DNA of 40,055 nucleotides, taken from Planctomycetota bacterium (GTDB lineage: Bacteria; Planctomycetota; Planctomycetia; Planctomycetales; Planctomycetaceae). The stretch is taken from contig QWPB01000185.1 of the NCBI GenBank assembly GCA_003671275.1, positions 1 to 40,055 on the forward strand, in the 5' to 3' direction. Numbering within the stretch: position 1 is the first letter of the stretch; each line of letters begins with the position of its first letter. Position numbers and translations under genes: made by a program. The notes under the pieces were generated by a model that worked only from the letters and a program-made list of their open reading frames with translations, was not told the DNA's origin and made no database searches. Of this stretch, positions 1-9,656 are shown piece by piece.

Positions 1-2592
1 ACAACGTTTTCTCACCAGATACAAGCTGCGGACGTTCGTCTGTTCCACGGGGTCGGTGAACCAGCCCTGCATGCGTCCCCCATCTTCGCCTTTCAGGGCC
101 TCCTGAATTCCCGGCTGGGCGTACAGCAATTCCTGAGGCACCTCCGGCCAGCGCGGTTTCCCTCCCCCTTGATTCTGAAGAAGTCCAGAAACCAGTAGCA
201 AGCTGTCGCGGAGCGTTTCTGCATCAAATCGGCGAATATTCTGCCTCCACAACAGTCGGTTCTCGGGATCGATCCGCCGCGCGGTTTCGCGATCGTGCGA
301 TGCCTGACGATAGGTGGCGGAGGTCACGATCAGCCGGTGCAACTGCTTCACGGACCAGCCCCGTTCGCGAAACTCAACGGCCAGCCAGTCGAGTAACTCC
401 GGATGCGCGGGGCGAGCCCCACTGTATCCGAAGTCATTGGGGGTCGTGACCAGCCCCGCACCGAAGTGCTGCTGCCAGATCCGGTTGACGAAGACCCGGC
501 TGGTCCACGGATTTTCTGATGCGACGATCCAGCGTGCGAGAGTGGATCGTCGCCCCGTGGCCCCCGGATGAGGCGGCTCAATGGCAGCTGGTCCGGGGTG
601 GAGCAATGAGAGGAACCCGGGAGCCACGGCTTCTTTGGGGGAATGGAAATCCCCCTGATAAAACAGGTGCGTTGCCGGTGGATCGGAGCGGTCGGTCGTC
701 CCCATCGTGACCTGTGGGTACTGCCGACGTTTTTCCAGGTCGGCGATTTGCTGCTCCAGCTCCACGTGCCGGGGCTTGTCGGACTCCTTCTGGGGATCGA
801 GTTTTGCCTGTTCATCCTTGAGAGGGGCCGCTTCGCGGTCGAGTTCGGCATTGTGAGCGTTGATCGCTTCCCGCTCAGCGGGCAGATCAATCACCAAATC
901 ATCCCGTCGTTCGACCCCGGCAAAAAAAGCCCGCAGCCGATAATGGTCCGCCTGCGACAGGGGATCGTACTTATGGTCATGGCACTGACAACATGAAATC
1001 GTCAGCCCCAGGAATGCCGCTGCGGTCGTATTGGTAAGGTCCGCCTGCTCCTCCGCTCGCAGCCGGTCGGACTCCTGAAAGATGGTCGCGGTACTGTCCC
1101 ACTGCCCCAATTGAAGATACCCGGTGGCGACCAAGGCATCGGCTTCTTCGGGAGATGCGGGAGGACCGCCGACGATCTCATCTCCCGCCAGCTGCTCCAT
1201 CACGAAGCGGTCAAATGGCTTGTCCTGCTGAAAGGCCCGGACCACATAATCCCGGTAGCGCCACGCCAGCGGACGGAACTCGTCTCGTTCGTACCCGTGG
1301 GTGTCCGCATACCGCACCACATCCAGCCACATTCGGGCTTGTCGTTCCCCATACGCGGGAGACTCCAGCAGTTGGAGAACCAGTGATTCGTAAGCATCAG
1401 GCGAGCGGTCCTGAAGGAAGGCGTCGACCGCTTCGGGAGTCGGGGGCAGCCCAGTCAGATCGACCGTCAGTCGCCGGATCAGCGTGCGCCGATCTGCTTC
1501 GGCAGAGAGAGTCAGGCCCGCGGCAGTCAATGACTGACTGATAAACTGGTCGATAGGATGTTCGCGGGAGATTGAGTGGGGAAGTGGAGTCTTTACCGGT
1601 GGCCGGAGTGACCACAGGTCAAGTCGATCCCCTCCCCACAATTGACGGATCGGGTTCCGGGCGTCCGTGAAGGCATCCCCCACAGTGCGATCAGGAGCCG
1701 GTGGAGAATGAACGAGATTCCCTCGCCCCGGACGGTAGGCCGCGAGGCTCTCGCGAGTTGGCCCCAGAATGATCGAGTCGAATTGAGCGGAACCAGACTC
1801 GACACAGGTCGGTGCGATTCCAGTCAGGAGGGTATCTCCCAGCGCCTCCCAAAGATCAACGGTCACCACCGTCCATTCGGTCGGAGCGGTCTCGGATAGA
1901 GTCCGGGCAGCCCACTCGGTCGTATTGGGACCAGCCACAAAACGCCCGGACGCCGTCTGGGGGGCGGGCCATCGCCCTTGCGTGGCCAGTTCGATCATCG
2001 CGGCCCCAGGCCCCGTCTTCTTCCAAGCCCATTGCAGATAGCGATGCTCGCCGGATTGGGGGATCTTTCGAATGGGAAAGTTCCAGCCGCGAATCCGTTC
2101 GGAAAAGCGTTGAGGCGGGGTGATCCGTAACGCCGCTTCTCCGGCGTACGGTTGCTCGGTCACCCGCTGGGCCTGCCCCTCCCCCTGAGTCAGCGATTCC
2201 ACGAATAGCGCCTCGTCTTCGAACAGGACGGTCACCGGTTCCGGCCAGACGGCCCCCTGTTCGATCCACTGTGTCAAGATGGCAATCTCATCGTCCCCTA
2301 ATGGTTCCTTAGGAGGCATCTTCAAGTCAGGATCGCTGAACTGAACCGCCTGGATGAGCAGGCTTTCCGATGGTTTTCCGGGAACCAGTGCCGGACCGGT
2401 CTCCCCTCCCCGCAAGGCTGCCGCGCGCGAGTCCAGCCGCAGCCCCCCCTCCTGTTTGTCGGGACCGTGGCAAGTGATGCATTTTGCCCGCAGCAGCGGT
2501 TCCATCCGATCGGTCGCAAAATCAGACCGCTCATCAGCGTCAGCCGATGAGCCGCTGAGGATCAGTACCGCCCATAGTCCCATCCAGCGCAT
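1..2592 (-). CDS. DUF1549/DUF1553 protein with planctomycete cytochrome c motif (partial, 3' end beyond left edge)
   Basis: This frame stays open from an ATG at 2592 to the left edge, giving at least 864 residues; the stop lies outside the window. A short hydrophobic N-terminus (about residues 1-19) looks like a signal peptide. A first heme-type motif, CITCH, lies at residues 38-42, followed by the usual [12 protein letters not shown] context of the PSCyt1 domain. A DUF1549 region ends in a second CxxCH (CCQCH, residues 534-538) followed by DHKYDP. A DUF1553 region follows, with [13 protein letters not shown], and reaches the edge with a [12 protein letters not shown] stretch. Family members are usually around 1000 residues, so most of the protein is present. 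The role is not established; it is probably an exported c-type-heme protein. It resembles the gene at 6307-9447, which suggests paralogues. Confidence 0.9.
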   Translation of the reverse strand, partial: [864 protein letters not shown]

Positions 2593-2712
2593 TGTGGGCT
2601 CCGCGTGACCGTGCGTATTCGGAAATTGATGGTAGCACAACAGGCAAGATGTGTCCTGTTCTCAGTTTCGAGCGACCGATTCTCCGCGTGGCTGTCGAGC
2701 GTTGACCGACTT

Positions 2713-2718
2713 TATAAT
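2713..2718 (+). promoter_or_regulatory. Possible -10 element
   Basis: A perfect TATAAT lies about 75 bases before the small membrane-protein gene, in the roughly 200-base gap after the divergent DUF1549/DUF1553 gene. No good -35 hexamer is seen at 16-18 bases upstream; a TTGACC is present but only 5 bases away. Weak evidence. Confidence 0.25.
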
Positions 2719-2792
2719 TGTTCCGCTGTCATTGGACCGCGCAGTCCGCCAGAGCCGGAATTCCGGTCGTACCAAGCCTGGAAAGTGTTCGC

Positions 2793-3329
2793 ATGACTCG
2801 CATTTTTGCCACCTTAGCCGCGCTGGGAAATCTGGGTTTGGCAATTATCTTTGGATTGGGCTGGGTCATCGGTGACAACCCGCTCTCGGTGGAAGTACGG
2901 GCGCAGATGGCCACTCACTTTCGAGCGGCCCTGATCATGATTCCCGTGACGATGCTGGTTCACTCCATCGCCTTTACCTATTTCATGGGAACGGGACGCT
3001 GGATCGAAGAGACCTGCGAAGCCTACAAGCTGGGGCCGGATTTTCGCGCCCGGAATATTCAGCTCAAGTACCGGATCATTCCGGGGATGATGCTTTGTTT
3101 TGGCCTGATGCTGATCACGGGAGCGTTTGGGGCGATGTCGGACCCCGCCTCCAGCACGCGGATGGACTCAGCCAAAACGATCCATTTTGCACTGGCGATT
3201 ACAACTTTGCTGGCGAATCTGCTAGTGACGTGGATCGAATGGCGGACCATCGATCAGAACGGACGCCTCGTCGATGCCGTTATGGAAGAGGTCCGTCGGA
3301 TGCGCCGGGAACGAGGACTGGATAACTGA
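2793..3329 (+). CDS. Small integral membrane protein of unknown function
   Basis: The protein has 178 residues and about four hydrophobic segments: near residues 4-26, 45-65, 103-122 and 136-156. The C-terminus is charged (EEVRRMRRERGLDN) and probably cytoplasmic. The frame opens further upstream, but the chosen ATG gives a clean first membrane helix (MTRIFATLAALGNLGLAII), and the upstream extension has no membrane-protein character. A polar loop holds FMGTGRWIEE. I do not recognise the family. It lies 92 bases before nadK on the same strand and could share its transcript. Confidence 0.75.
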   Translation: MTRIFATLAALGNLGLAIIFGLGWVIGDNPLSVEVRAQMATHFRAALIMIPVTMLVHSIAFTYFMGTGRWIEETCEAYKLGPDFRARNIQLKYRIIPGMMLCFGLMLITGAFGAMSDPASSTRMDSAKTIHFALAITTLLANLLVTWIEWRTIDQNGRLVDAVMEEVRRMRRERGLDN

Positions 3330-3421
3330 ATAATCGGTCGGGCACATCGCAGATGCGGTGGACAATCGGGGCTGGGATGGCAAATATGGCAGTTGTTTCG
3401 CCCCCCTGCGTAGATTCACCG

Positions 3422-4294
3422 ATGCCCTCCCGTCTGCTTCGACTGGTGATTGTCACCCGCGATGACTCGCCCCGTGTGCAGTCGGAGTGGGAGGTATTGC
3501 AGTCGTTCCTCGCATCCCGCCCTCGCATTGAGATCGCCGAAGTCATCATTGGTGAAGAAATCGGCCCTCCCGCCGTACAGGCGGATCTGGCGGTGGTCCT
3601 GGGCGGAGATGGAGCGATCTTGCGGGCCTGCCGCGGCTTTGGGCTGAAGCAGATGCCGATTGTGGGGATCAACCTCGGTCGGCTGGGATTCTTGGCCGAT
3701 TTGTCCCCGCGTGATTTTCAGGAACGCATTACTCAACTGGAGTCACGGGATTACCGCGTGGTCCACCACCTGATGTTTGAATGCGAACACCGGTCGGCCC
3801 ATGGCAAAAGTCGCACGTATCTGGGCTTGAACGAGACCTCCATCCACTCGGCGGGTTCTCTGTCAATGATTGATGTTGAGCTATCGATCGGCGGCGTGGC
3901 GGTCACGACCTACAGTGCGGACGGACTGATTATCAGCACACCGGTCGGGTCAACCGCCCACAATCTGTCGGCGGGGGGACCGATCCTGCAACAGGATCTC
4001 CAGGCATTTGTGATCACGCCGATCGCTCCCCACCAGCTGACCAACCGTCCTCTGGTAGACGGGGCCGAGCATGAATACCACCTGCGGCTGCCGCGCGTGC
4101 CCGACGGGGTGATGCTTTCGATCGATGGACAGATCCGGGAACCTCTGCGTCCCGGCGATGAGATCATTGTCCGCAAGGCTCCGGTTACATTCCAACTGGC
4201 CCGGTTCGCAGGTCACAGCTACTACATGACGCTGCACCAGAAGCTTGGCTGGGGAGGAAATCCCCGATATCAGGGAACGCGATCGGACGGGTAA
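3422..4294 (+). CDS. nadK: NAD kinase
   Basis: ATP- (or polyphosphate-) dependent NAD kinase, which makes NADP from NAD in the cytoplasm. The protein has 290 residues, the usual family length. The GGDG motif is present as GGDGAILRAC; the residue after GGDG is Ala rather than the more common Thr. The substrate-binding LNE motif (GLNETSIHS) and the signature GSTAHNLSAGGPI are clear, and the C-terminal half has the expected ITPIAPHQLTNRPLV. I prefer the ATG at 3422 (MPSRLLRLVIV) because it starts directly at the first beta strand. In-frame ATGs at 3353 and 3377 would add 23 or 15 residues of low-complexity sequence. It is followed after about 120 bases by lgt. Confidence 0.92.
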   Translation: MPSRLLRLVIVTRDDSPRVQSEWEVLQSFLASRPRIEIAEVIIGEEIGPPAVQADLAVVLGGDGAILRACRGFGLKQMPIVGINLGRLGFLADLSPRDFQERITQLESRDYRVVHHLMFECEHRSAHGKSRTYLGLNETSIHSAGSLSMIDVELSIGGVAVTTYSADGLIISTPVGSTAHNLSAGGPILQQDLQAFVITPIAPHQLTNRPLVDGAEHEYHLRLPRVPDGVMLSIDGQIREPLRPGDEIIVRKAPVTFQLARFAGHSYYMTLHQKLGWGGNPRYQGTRSDG

Positions 4295-4412
4295 GTCCCT
4301 CGGGGGACTGCGGGATCGGACTGGATTCAAATGCCTTTTCTGGCCTAATCTTCGGGAGTGTGGCTCGGCGTTCCGGGTCCGAGGGTTCTCTGTTCGAATG
4401 GGCTCATCCCGG

Positions 4413-5492
4413 ATGCGTCAGGTTCTGTTCTACATTCTGCTTCAGCGCCCCTTCGCCTGGGCGGAGCCCGACCCGCAGAGTGGGGTTGTGGGGTTCGGGT
4501 TGGCCTGGGTGATTCTGGCCGTGGCTTTTGCCTGGCTGTTCGTCCGCATGATTCTGATCAGGAATGCGTGGACCCCGGAGGATCGCCAGACGGGGTTGAA
4601 ATATGTTGGCAGCCTGGTGGGGGCGCTGATTGTCGGACCATTGCTGTCGATTCAGAGGATTCCAGTTTTCGGATATGGCACGATGGTCTTGACCGGCTTC
4701 TTGACGGGGTTGGGTATGTCGCGGGTTCGCGCCCGACGAATCGGCCTCGACCCCGAACTGATGACCGACATGAGCTTCTGGCTGTTGATCTCGGGCGTGG
4801 GCGGAGGGCGGCTGGCCTATCTGGGGCAGTATTGGCGTGAGATCTATCGCCATTGCACGACGGTGCCCCAATACCTGCTGGCCACTGTCAATCTGACGGA
4901 AGGGGGACTGGTCCTGATTGGTGCGCTGGTCGGGGGGATGCTGGGCTTTTTGATATACTGCCGGGCGCGGAAGTTGTCGGCCCTGATGCTGGTGGATGTG
5001 GTAATGCCGGGCGTCTTCGTCGGGATCGGATTTGGCCGGATCGGGTGTCTGCTGAATGGGTGTTGCTTTGGAGACGCTTGTAATTTGCCTTGGGCAATTC
5101 AGTTTCCCCAAGGGAGTGTTCCCTGGACGGATCTCGTGATTCGAAAGCTGTTGCCAGAGGATGCTGCATGGACCATGCCGCTGCACCCGACGCAGATCTA
5201 CAGTTCCATCGATGGCTTCATGCTCGGCACGATTCTGTGGAATCTGTTCCCGCTGCGGACCCGCAATGGTCAGCTATTGGCAGCAGCATGCATGATGTAC
5301 GCCACCACGCGATTCAGTATCGAGTTTCTTCGGAATGATGAACCGGGGCGTTTCGGCACGCGATTCACTATTTCGCAGTGGTATAGCATGGGGATTTTCC
5401 TGATTGGCCTGAGCCTGCTGCTCTGGCTTTGGAAGCGCGGGGCTGCCGCCACGGTACGCCTGGCTCCTTCAGAGACAGCCCCCCTCGGATAA
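4413..5492 (+). CDS. lgt: Prolipoprotein diacylglyceryl transferase
   Basis: This inner-membrane enzyme transfers diacylglycerol from phosphatidylglycerol to the lipobox cysteine of prolipoproteins, the first step of lipoprotein maturation. The protein has 359 residues and many hydrophobic segments. The Lgt signature appears as GFGRIGCLLNGCCFG, a Cys-rich variant of the common GRIGNFING. HPTQIYSSIDG and the late RFSIEFLRND are also typical. The ATG at 4413 gives MRQVLFYI, which I judge the natural N-terminus. An ATG at 4398 adds five residues, and the longer frame from 4245 would overlap nadK and adds sequence with no Lgt character. The protein is somewhat longer than the roughly 290 residues of proteobacterial Lgt. 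Confidence 0.92.
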   Translation: MRQVLFYILLQRPFAWAEPDPQSGVVGFGLAWVILAVAFAWLFVRMILIRNAWTPEDRQTGLKYVGSLVGALIVGPLLSIQRIPVFGYGTMVLTGFLTGLGMSRVRARRIGLDPELMTDMSFWLLISGVGGGRLAYLGQYWREIYRHCTTVPQYLLATVNLTEGGLVLIGALVGGMLGFLIYCRARKLSALMLVDVVMPGVFVGIGFGRIGCLLNGCCFGDACNLPWAIQFPQGSVPWTDLVIRKLLPEDAAWTMPLHPTQIYSSIDGFMLGTILWNLFPLRTRNGQLLAAACMMYATTRFSIEFLRNDEPGRFGTRFTISQWYSMGIFLIGLSLLLWLWKRGAAATVRLAPSETAPLG

Positions 5493-5569
5493 ATCCACGT
5501 CCCATGGAACCGTCCATTGCTGAGGCCAAGCAGAAAATCGCGGCGGGTTTACGGATCACTCACAGACGG

Positions 5570-6124
5570 TTATAGCAACCCATAGCGGTTCAGGACTTCA
5601 CCCGTAATCGGGTCGAGGTCGTCGATCTTGTGGAGCTTCCATTCTCCTTTTTCCAATCGCCAATACCCCATAAAGCGAAACGGCTTGGGCCCCAGATTGC
5701 CCTGTGTGGCCATCCGGATATTGCCGTTCACGCGGAAGTGGCTGGTCGCCTCGGTGTTGTTGGAATGCAGTGTGATCTGCATGTCGGTCAACCGGTATCC
5801 CTCATCGAGATCGACCGTAGCAACTGCGAGTTTGGCCAGCAACACCAGAGGAATCGCATCCAATCCAGCGGATAAGTGCCGAACCGTGGCGGCCTCGTCA
5901 TTCTTCTGAAAGGCAGCAACCAGTTCGGTCACACGGGATTCAACAACCTCGGAGGGGGTCACAATCCACCCTTCGACGAGCCACACGCCCCATGCCGCCG
6001 CCAGACACAAACCTACTCCCGCCATCCAGGAGGTTCGCTGTGTCTGCCAGCCGATCCCAAACAAGATCAAACCGACAAACAGCAGAATCCCCATCGGCGG
6101 CCACGGTGTTTCGGTGAACCACAT
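5570..6124 (-). CDS. Membrane protein of unknown function with a soluble C-terminal domain
   Basis: The protein has 184 residues from the ATG at 6124, which has an AGG about 6 bases upstream; an in-frame ATG at 6145 adds seven residues. Two hydrophobic segments lie near residues 9-27 and 31-50. After them comes a soluble alpha/beta region with FQKNDEAATVRHLS and, at the end, GYWRLEKGEWKLHKID. This looks like the NTF2/SnoaL-like fold often attached to small planctomycete membrane proteins; that assignment is by eye only. It is convergent with lgt (77-base gap). Confidence 0.7.
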   Translation of the reverse strand: MWFTETPWPPMGILLFVGLILFGIGWQTQRTSWMAGVGLCLAAAWGVWLVEGWIVTPSEVVESRVTELVAAFQKNDEAATVRHLSAGLDAIPLVLLAKLAVATVDLDEGYRLTDMQITLHSNNTEATSHFRVNGNIRMATQGNLGPKPFRFMGYWRLEKGEWKLHKIDDLDPITGEVLNRYGLL

Positions 6125-6306
6125 GAGGGCCTCTTCGTGTTGCATCTTGGCAGGGTTTCGCGACGGCGTCCTACCGGAAAGATACGCTGGTCACCGGGTG
6201 CGATGTGGGAAAAATCATTCGTCAGATCCGGCTTCCTCCAAAAACTGTCCGCCCGTCCGTAGACACCCGACGGCACGAATCTTGGCACTCGAGCGTCGGG
6301 GCGTTC

Positions 6307-9300
6307 TCATGGACGATAGATGAACTCGCTGGACGCCAGCAGCGCCTGACACAGATCGGTCAGCGCCTCCTGCTCCGGGGCCGGGCGCTTCGCCGCGTTG
6401 TACTTCTCAGCCTGCTGCGTCAGGAAGCCCGTCGCCACGGTCAACTCGTGGGCCTGGGGGAGTCGCCCGTAGCACAGGCGGTAGGCCTGCTGTACCTTCT
6501 GGTCGGAACTGCTGCCCCGTAGACGTCCGGCGAGTGCCGCTCCGTAGCGACGTCCCTGAGGGCTGTTGAGGAACAGCAGGGCCTGGGGGGCCACGGTGGT
6601 ACGAGAACGCTGACCAATGCTGACCAGATGCTCGGGCCAGTCAAACAGCATCATGAACGGGACCAGCTGACTGCGTTTGATGAAGAAGTAAATGCTGCGG
6701 CGGTTCATGTTCTGGTCCAGCGTGCCTGCGCCGAACATTCGTGAGTCCAACTGTCCCGAAACGGCCAGGAGCGAGTCGCGAATGGGCTCTCCCTCCAGAC
6801 GCTGCGGGGTCATCCGCCATAAGCGGACATTCTCTCGATCACGGGTCGCGCGAGCCTCGTCGAAGCTCGTTGACTGGCGGTAGGTGGCACTGACCATCAT
6901 CGCCCGGTGCAGCCGCTTGAGTTTCCATCCGCCATCAATCAGATCGCGAGCCAGCGCATCAAGCAACTCTGGATGCGAAGGGCGTTCTCCCTGGAATCCA
7001 AAGTCACTCGGCGTCGCCACGATTCCCCGACCAAAATGGTGCTGCCACAGCCGGTTGACCATCACGCGGGCGGACAGTTGACCGGCTCCGTCACTCGGGT
7101 CTGTAATCCAGTTTGCCAGTGATGCCCGACTGTAACGTGTTCGGGTCCAGTCCTGGGGCGGATCGACTTTCCAGTGTTCAGAAGTGGCTGCGGCAGGCAT
7201 CAACACCCGCAGGTAGCCCGGCGGGACCGGCTCGACCTTCTGATGCAGATCACCGCGTTTGAGCAGGAACATCTCCGGGTAAAAATGCGGGAAGCCTCGC
7301 CCATCCGCGTGGTGGCTCATATGCGGTAGCCCCTCGCTGGTCACCATCACCTTCGTCAGCTGTACGCTGGGACCAGCGGCGATGAGTTTGTCCAGTGCCG
7401 CCTTCTGAGTCCGATACGCGTCCGAATGATTGACCTTGTACCAGTCGAGGGCATTGCGGAACTCTTCGGAGTCCGGTTTGGCCCCCGCTTTGGCAGCGAG
7501 GAGAGCTGCTCGAACTCGGGCATCGGGCCCCGTTCCGCCGACGGTCGGAGGCTGGTTCTCTCGATCCGTAATCGACAGCCGGAATCGCCCCAGGATGTGG
7601 TGCGGATTCGGATGCGGAAACGCCAGTGTGATCGTCAATGTGACCGGCTCACCCGTCCCCACCGGATTCTGGAGATCGAATACCGCCGCGTTGCTTTTTC
7701 CAATCCCTCCCATGTCGACCGCCCAACCCGTGCTGCGTTCCGCGTCGATCGAGGCGGCCACCGACAGATCCCCTGTATTCTGCTGATGCGATGCCCGTGC
7801 GTTGGTCAGCGGGAGATCGCGTGTTCCGGTGGCATCGGTCACCGAAATCTTCAGATCCCCCAAGACGAAGTTTCCATTGCCCGCCCGCCCCGGCCCCTTG
7901 GACGGCAACGAATCGTCCGCCAGCGCTTCCACACGCAAGCTGCGGATACCACGCAGCATGGACTTGCCCGTCAGCGTGAATGTCTCCTGGTTCGGCGTCT
8001 TCCCATTCACCAGATAAGAACCATCGGGCAATCGGGTGTATGGGCTGCGGGCATCACCCAGCACCTCACCCAGATCCAGCACTTCCCACGGGTCAAAGGC
8101 CGCCGCCGGTTCAAACTTGGCGAGCCATTCCTGAAACTGACCGGCGAGCGGTCCCTGCTCGAGTGCCGCGAGTTGTCGGGCCAGTTCGGTCTGAGCGACC
8201 TCAAACTGTTCACGACGTTTCTGGTTCTCTTCGGGAGTCAGATCAAGCTCGATTTCCGAACGGATGGCGGTCGTGAAGCAGGCCGCCATCTGGTAGTAAT
8301 CACGGGCCGGAATGGGGTCGTACTTGTGGTCATGACAGCGGGCACATCCGATCGAAAGCCCGAGAAACGCCACGCCCGTCGTCGCCGTCATGTCGTCCAG
8401 TTCGTCATAACGAGCCCTCTCGAACTCGTCTTCAGTCAACTGGGTCGGAAAAGCTCCCGCCCCCAGAAATCCGGTAGCCATCAAGGCATCGGGAGAGTTC
8501 GGAGCCAGTTCGTCGCCTGCCAGTTGCCACTTCACAAACTGGTCGTAAGGCATGTCCGCATTGAATGCCCGAATCAGAAAATCACGGTAATGAAACGCGT
8601 GAGGCCGATCGTAATCCTGCTCATACCCATGCGACTCCGCGAACCGGGCGATATCCAGCCAGTGACGAGCCCAACGCTCACCATATTGCGGCGAATCTAG
8701 AAGGCGGTCGATCAGCTTCTCATAGGCCGCCGCATCCGTGCTGTTGATAAAAGAATCCACCTCTTCGGGGGTCGGCGGCACACCCAGCAGATCCAGATAG
8801 GCCCGCCGGATCAGCGTCAGACGACTGGCTTCGGGGTTGGGGTGCAGCCCCTGGGCTTCCAGGGCGGCGAGGATGTAGTGATCGATTTCATTTTTGGCCC
8901 ACGCCGCGTTCTGGACCACGGCCACTTTGGAAACGCCGAGTGGACGAAAGGCCCAGAACTGGCGGTCTGCCTCGGTCACTTCCCGTTCTTTGTTCGGGTC
9001 TTTCTGCTCGACCAGCGGAGCATCATAAACAAACACGGTATCGATCCACTTCTTGATCACGGAAATCTGTGCGTCCGGCAGTTTGGGAGCCTTGAACGGC
9101 ATTCCCGGATCTTCTTCGTGGGTCACCAGCTTAAACAGATGGCTCGCTTCCGCCGTCTTCTCGACATATCCGCTGGCCAACAATTTTTCTCGCGAGGAGA
9201 TATCGAAATCCGCCTTGGTCGACTTGCCGCCGTGGCAGTCCAGACAGTGCTGAACCAGCAGCGGCTTCACCTGAGTCTTGAACAGTTCCAAGGATTCAGC

Positions 9301-9447
9301 CGCTTTTTTCGCATGCTCCGCATCCACGGGGGCCGTGGTGGGGTTTTCCCCAGGAACGGGCAGGGAGTCCTCCGCAGGCACCCCGCTGACAATCAGTGTG
9401 AGCAGAAAGACGGTCCACGGAATGGCAAACAGAGTCCAGCGTGTCAT
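6307..9447 (-). CDS. DUF1549/DUF1553 protein with planctomycete cytochrome c motifs
   Basis: The complete protein has 1046 residues. The signal peptide is about residues 1-25 ([20 protein letters not shown]). The PSCyt1-type motif CLDCH lies at residues 68-72, and a second CxxCH, CARCH, at 368-372 at the end of the DUF1549 region, followed by [13 protein letters not shown]. A central region of about 450-700 looks beta-rich ([18 protein letters not shown], then [16 protein letters not shown]), probably a carbohydrate-binding-like insert. The DUF1553 region follows, with [21 protein letters not shown] and [18 protein letters not shown], ending in SSEFIYRP. These proteins are abundant in planctomycetes and are often near sulfatase genes; their biochemical role is not settled. 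It is divergent from the PSP1 gene. Confidence 0.93.
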   Translation of the reverse strand: [1046 protein letters not shown]

Positions 9448-9656
9448 GGTGAGTTCAGGCGGGAGTATCTGGTGGGAACAACACAGCCAGCCAGTTTGAT
9501 GGGGACTTCCCCATAGACCGATCAGCCGATTTTGATTCTACCGCACACCCCTTGGTACAGGAAACGGTAGAGCCCTTCGGAATGCGATTGGGAATTACGA
9601 TAGTTGCCACGCACGGAACGGGTTAGAATAAAATCACACCCAGCGGAAGGACCCCC

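Noticed and set aside
4404-5186. Minus-strand open frame of 260 codons
   Set aside because: It is antisense to lgt, rich in Gln, Pro and His, and has no recognisable domain.
7426-8700. Long plus-strand open frame of 424 codons
   Set aside because: It lies wholly inside the minus-strand DUF1549/DUF1553 gene, which has clear domains; the frame has skewed, Arg/His-rich composition typical of a shadow.
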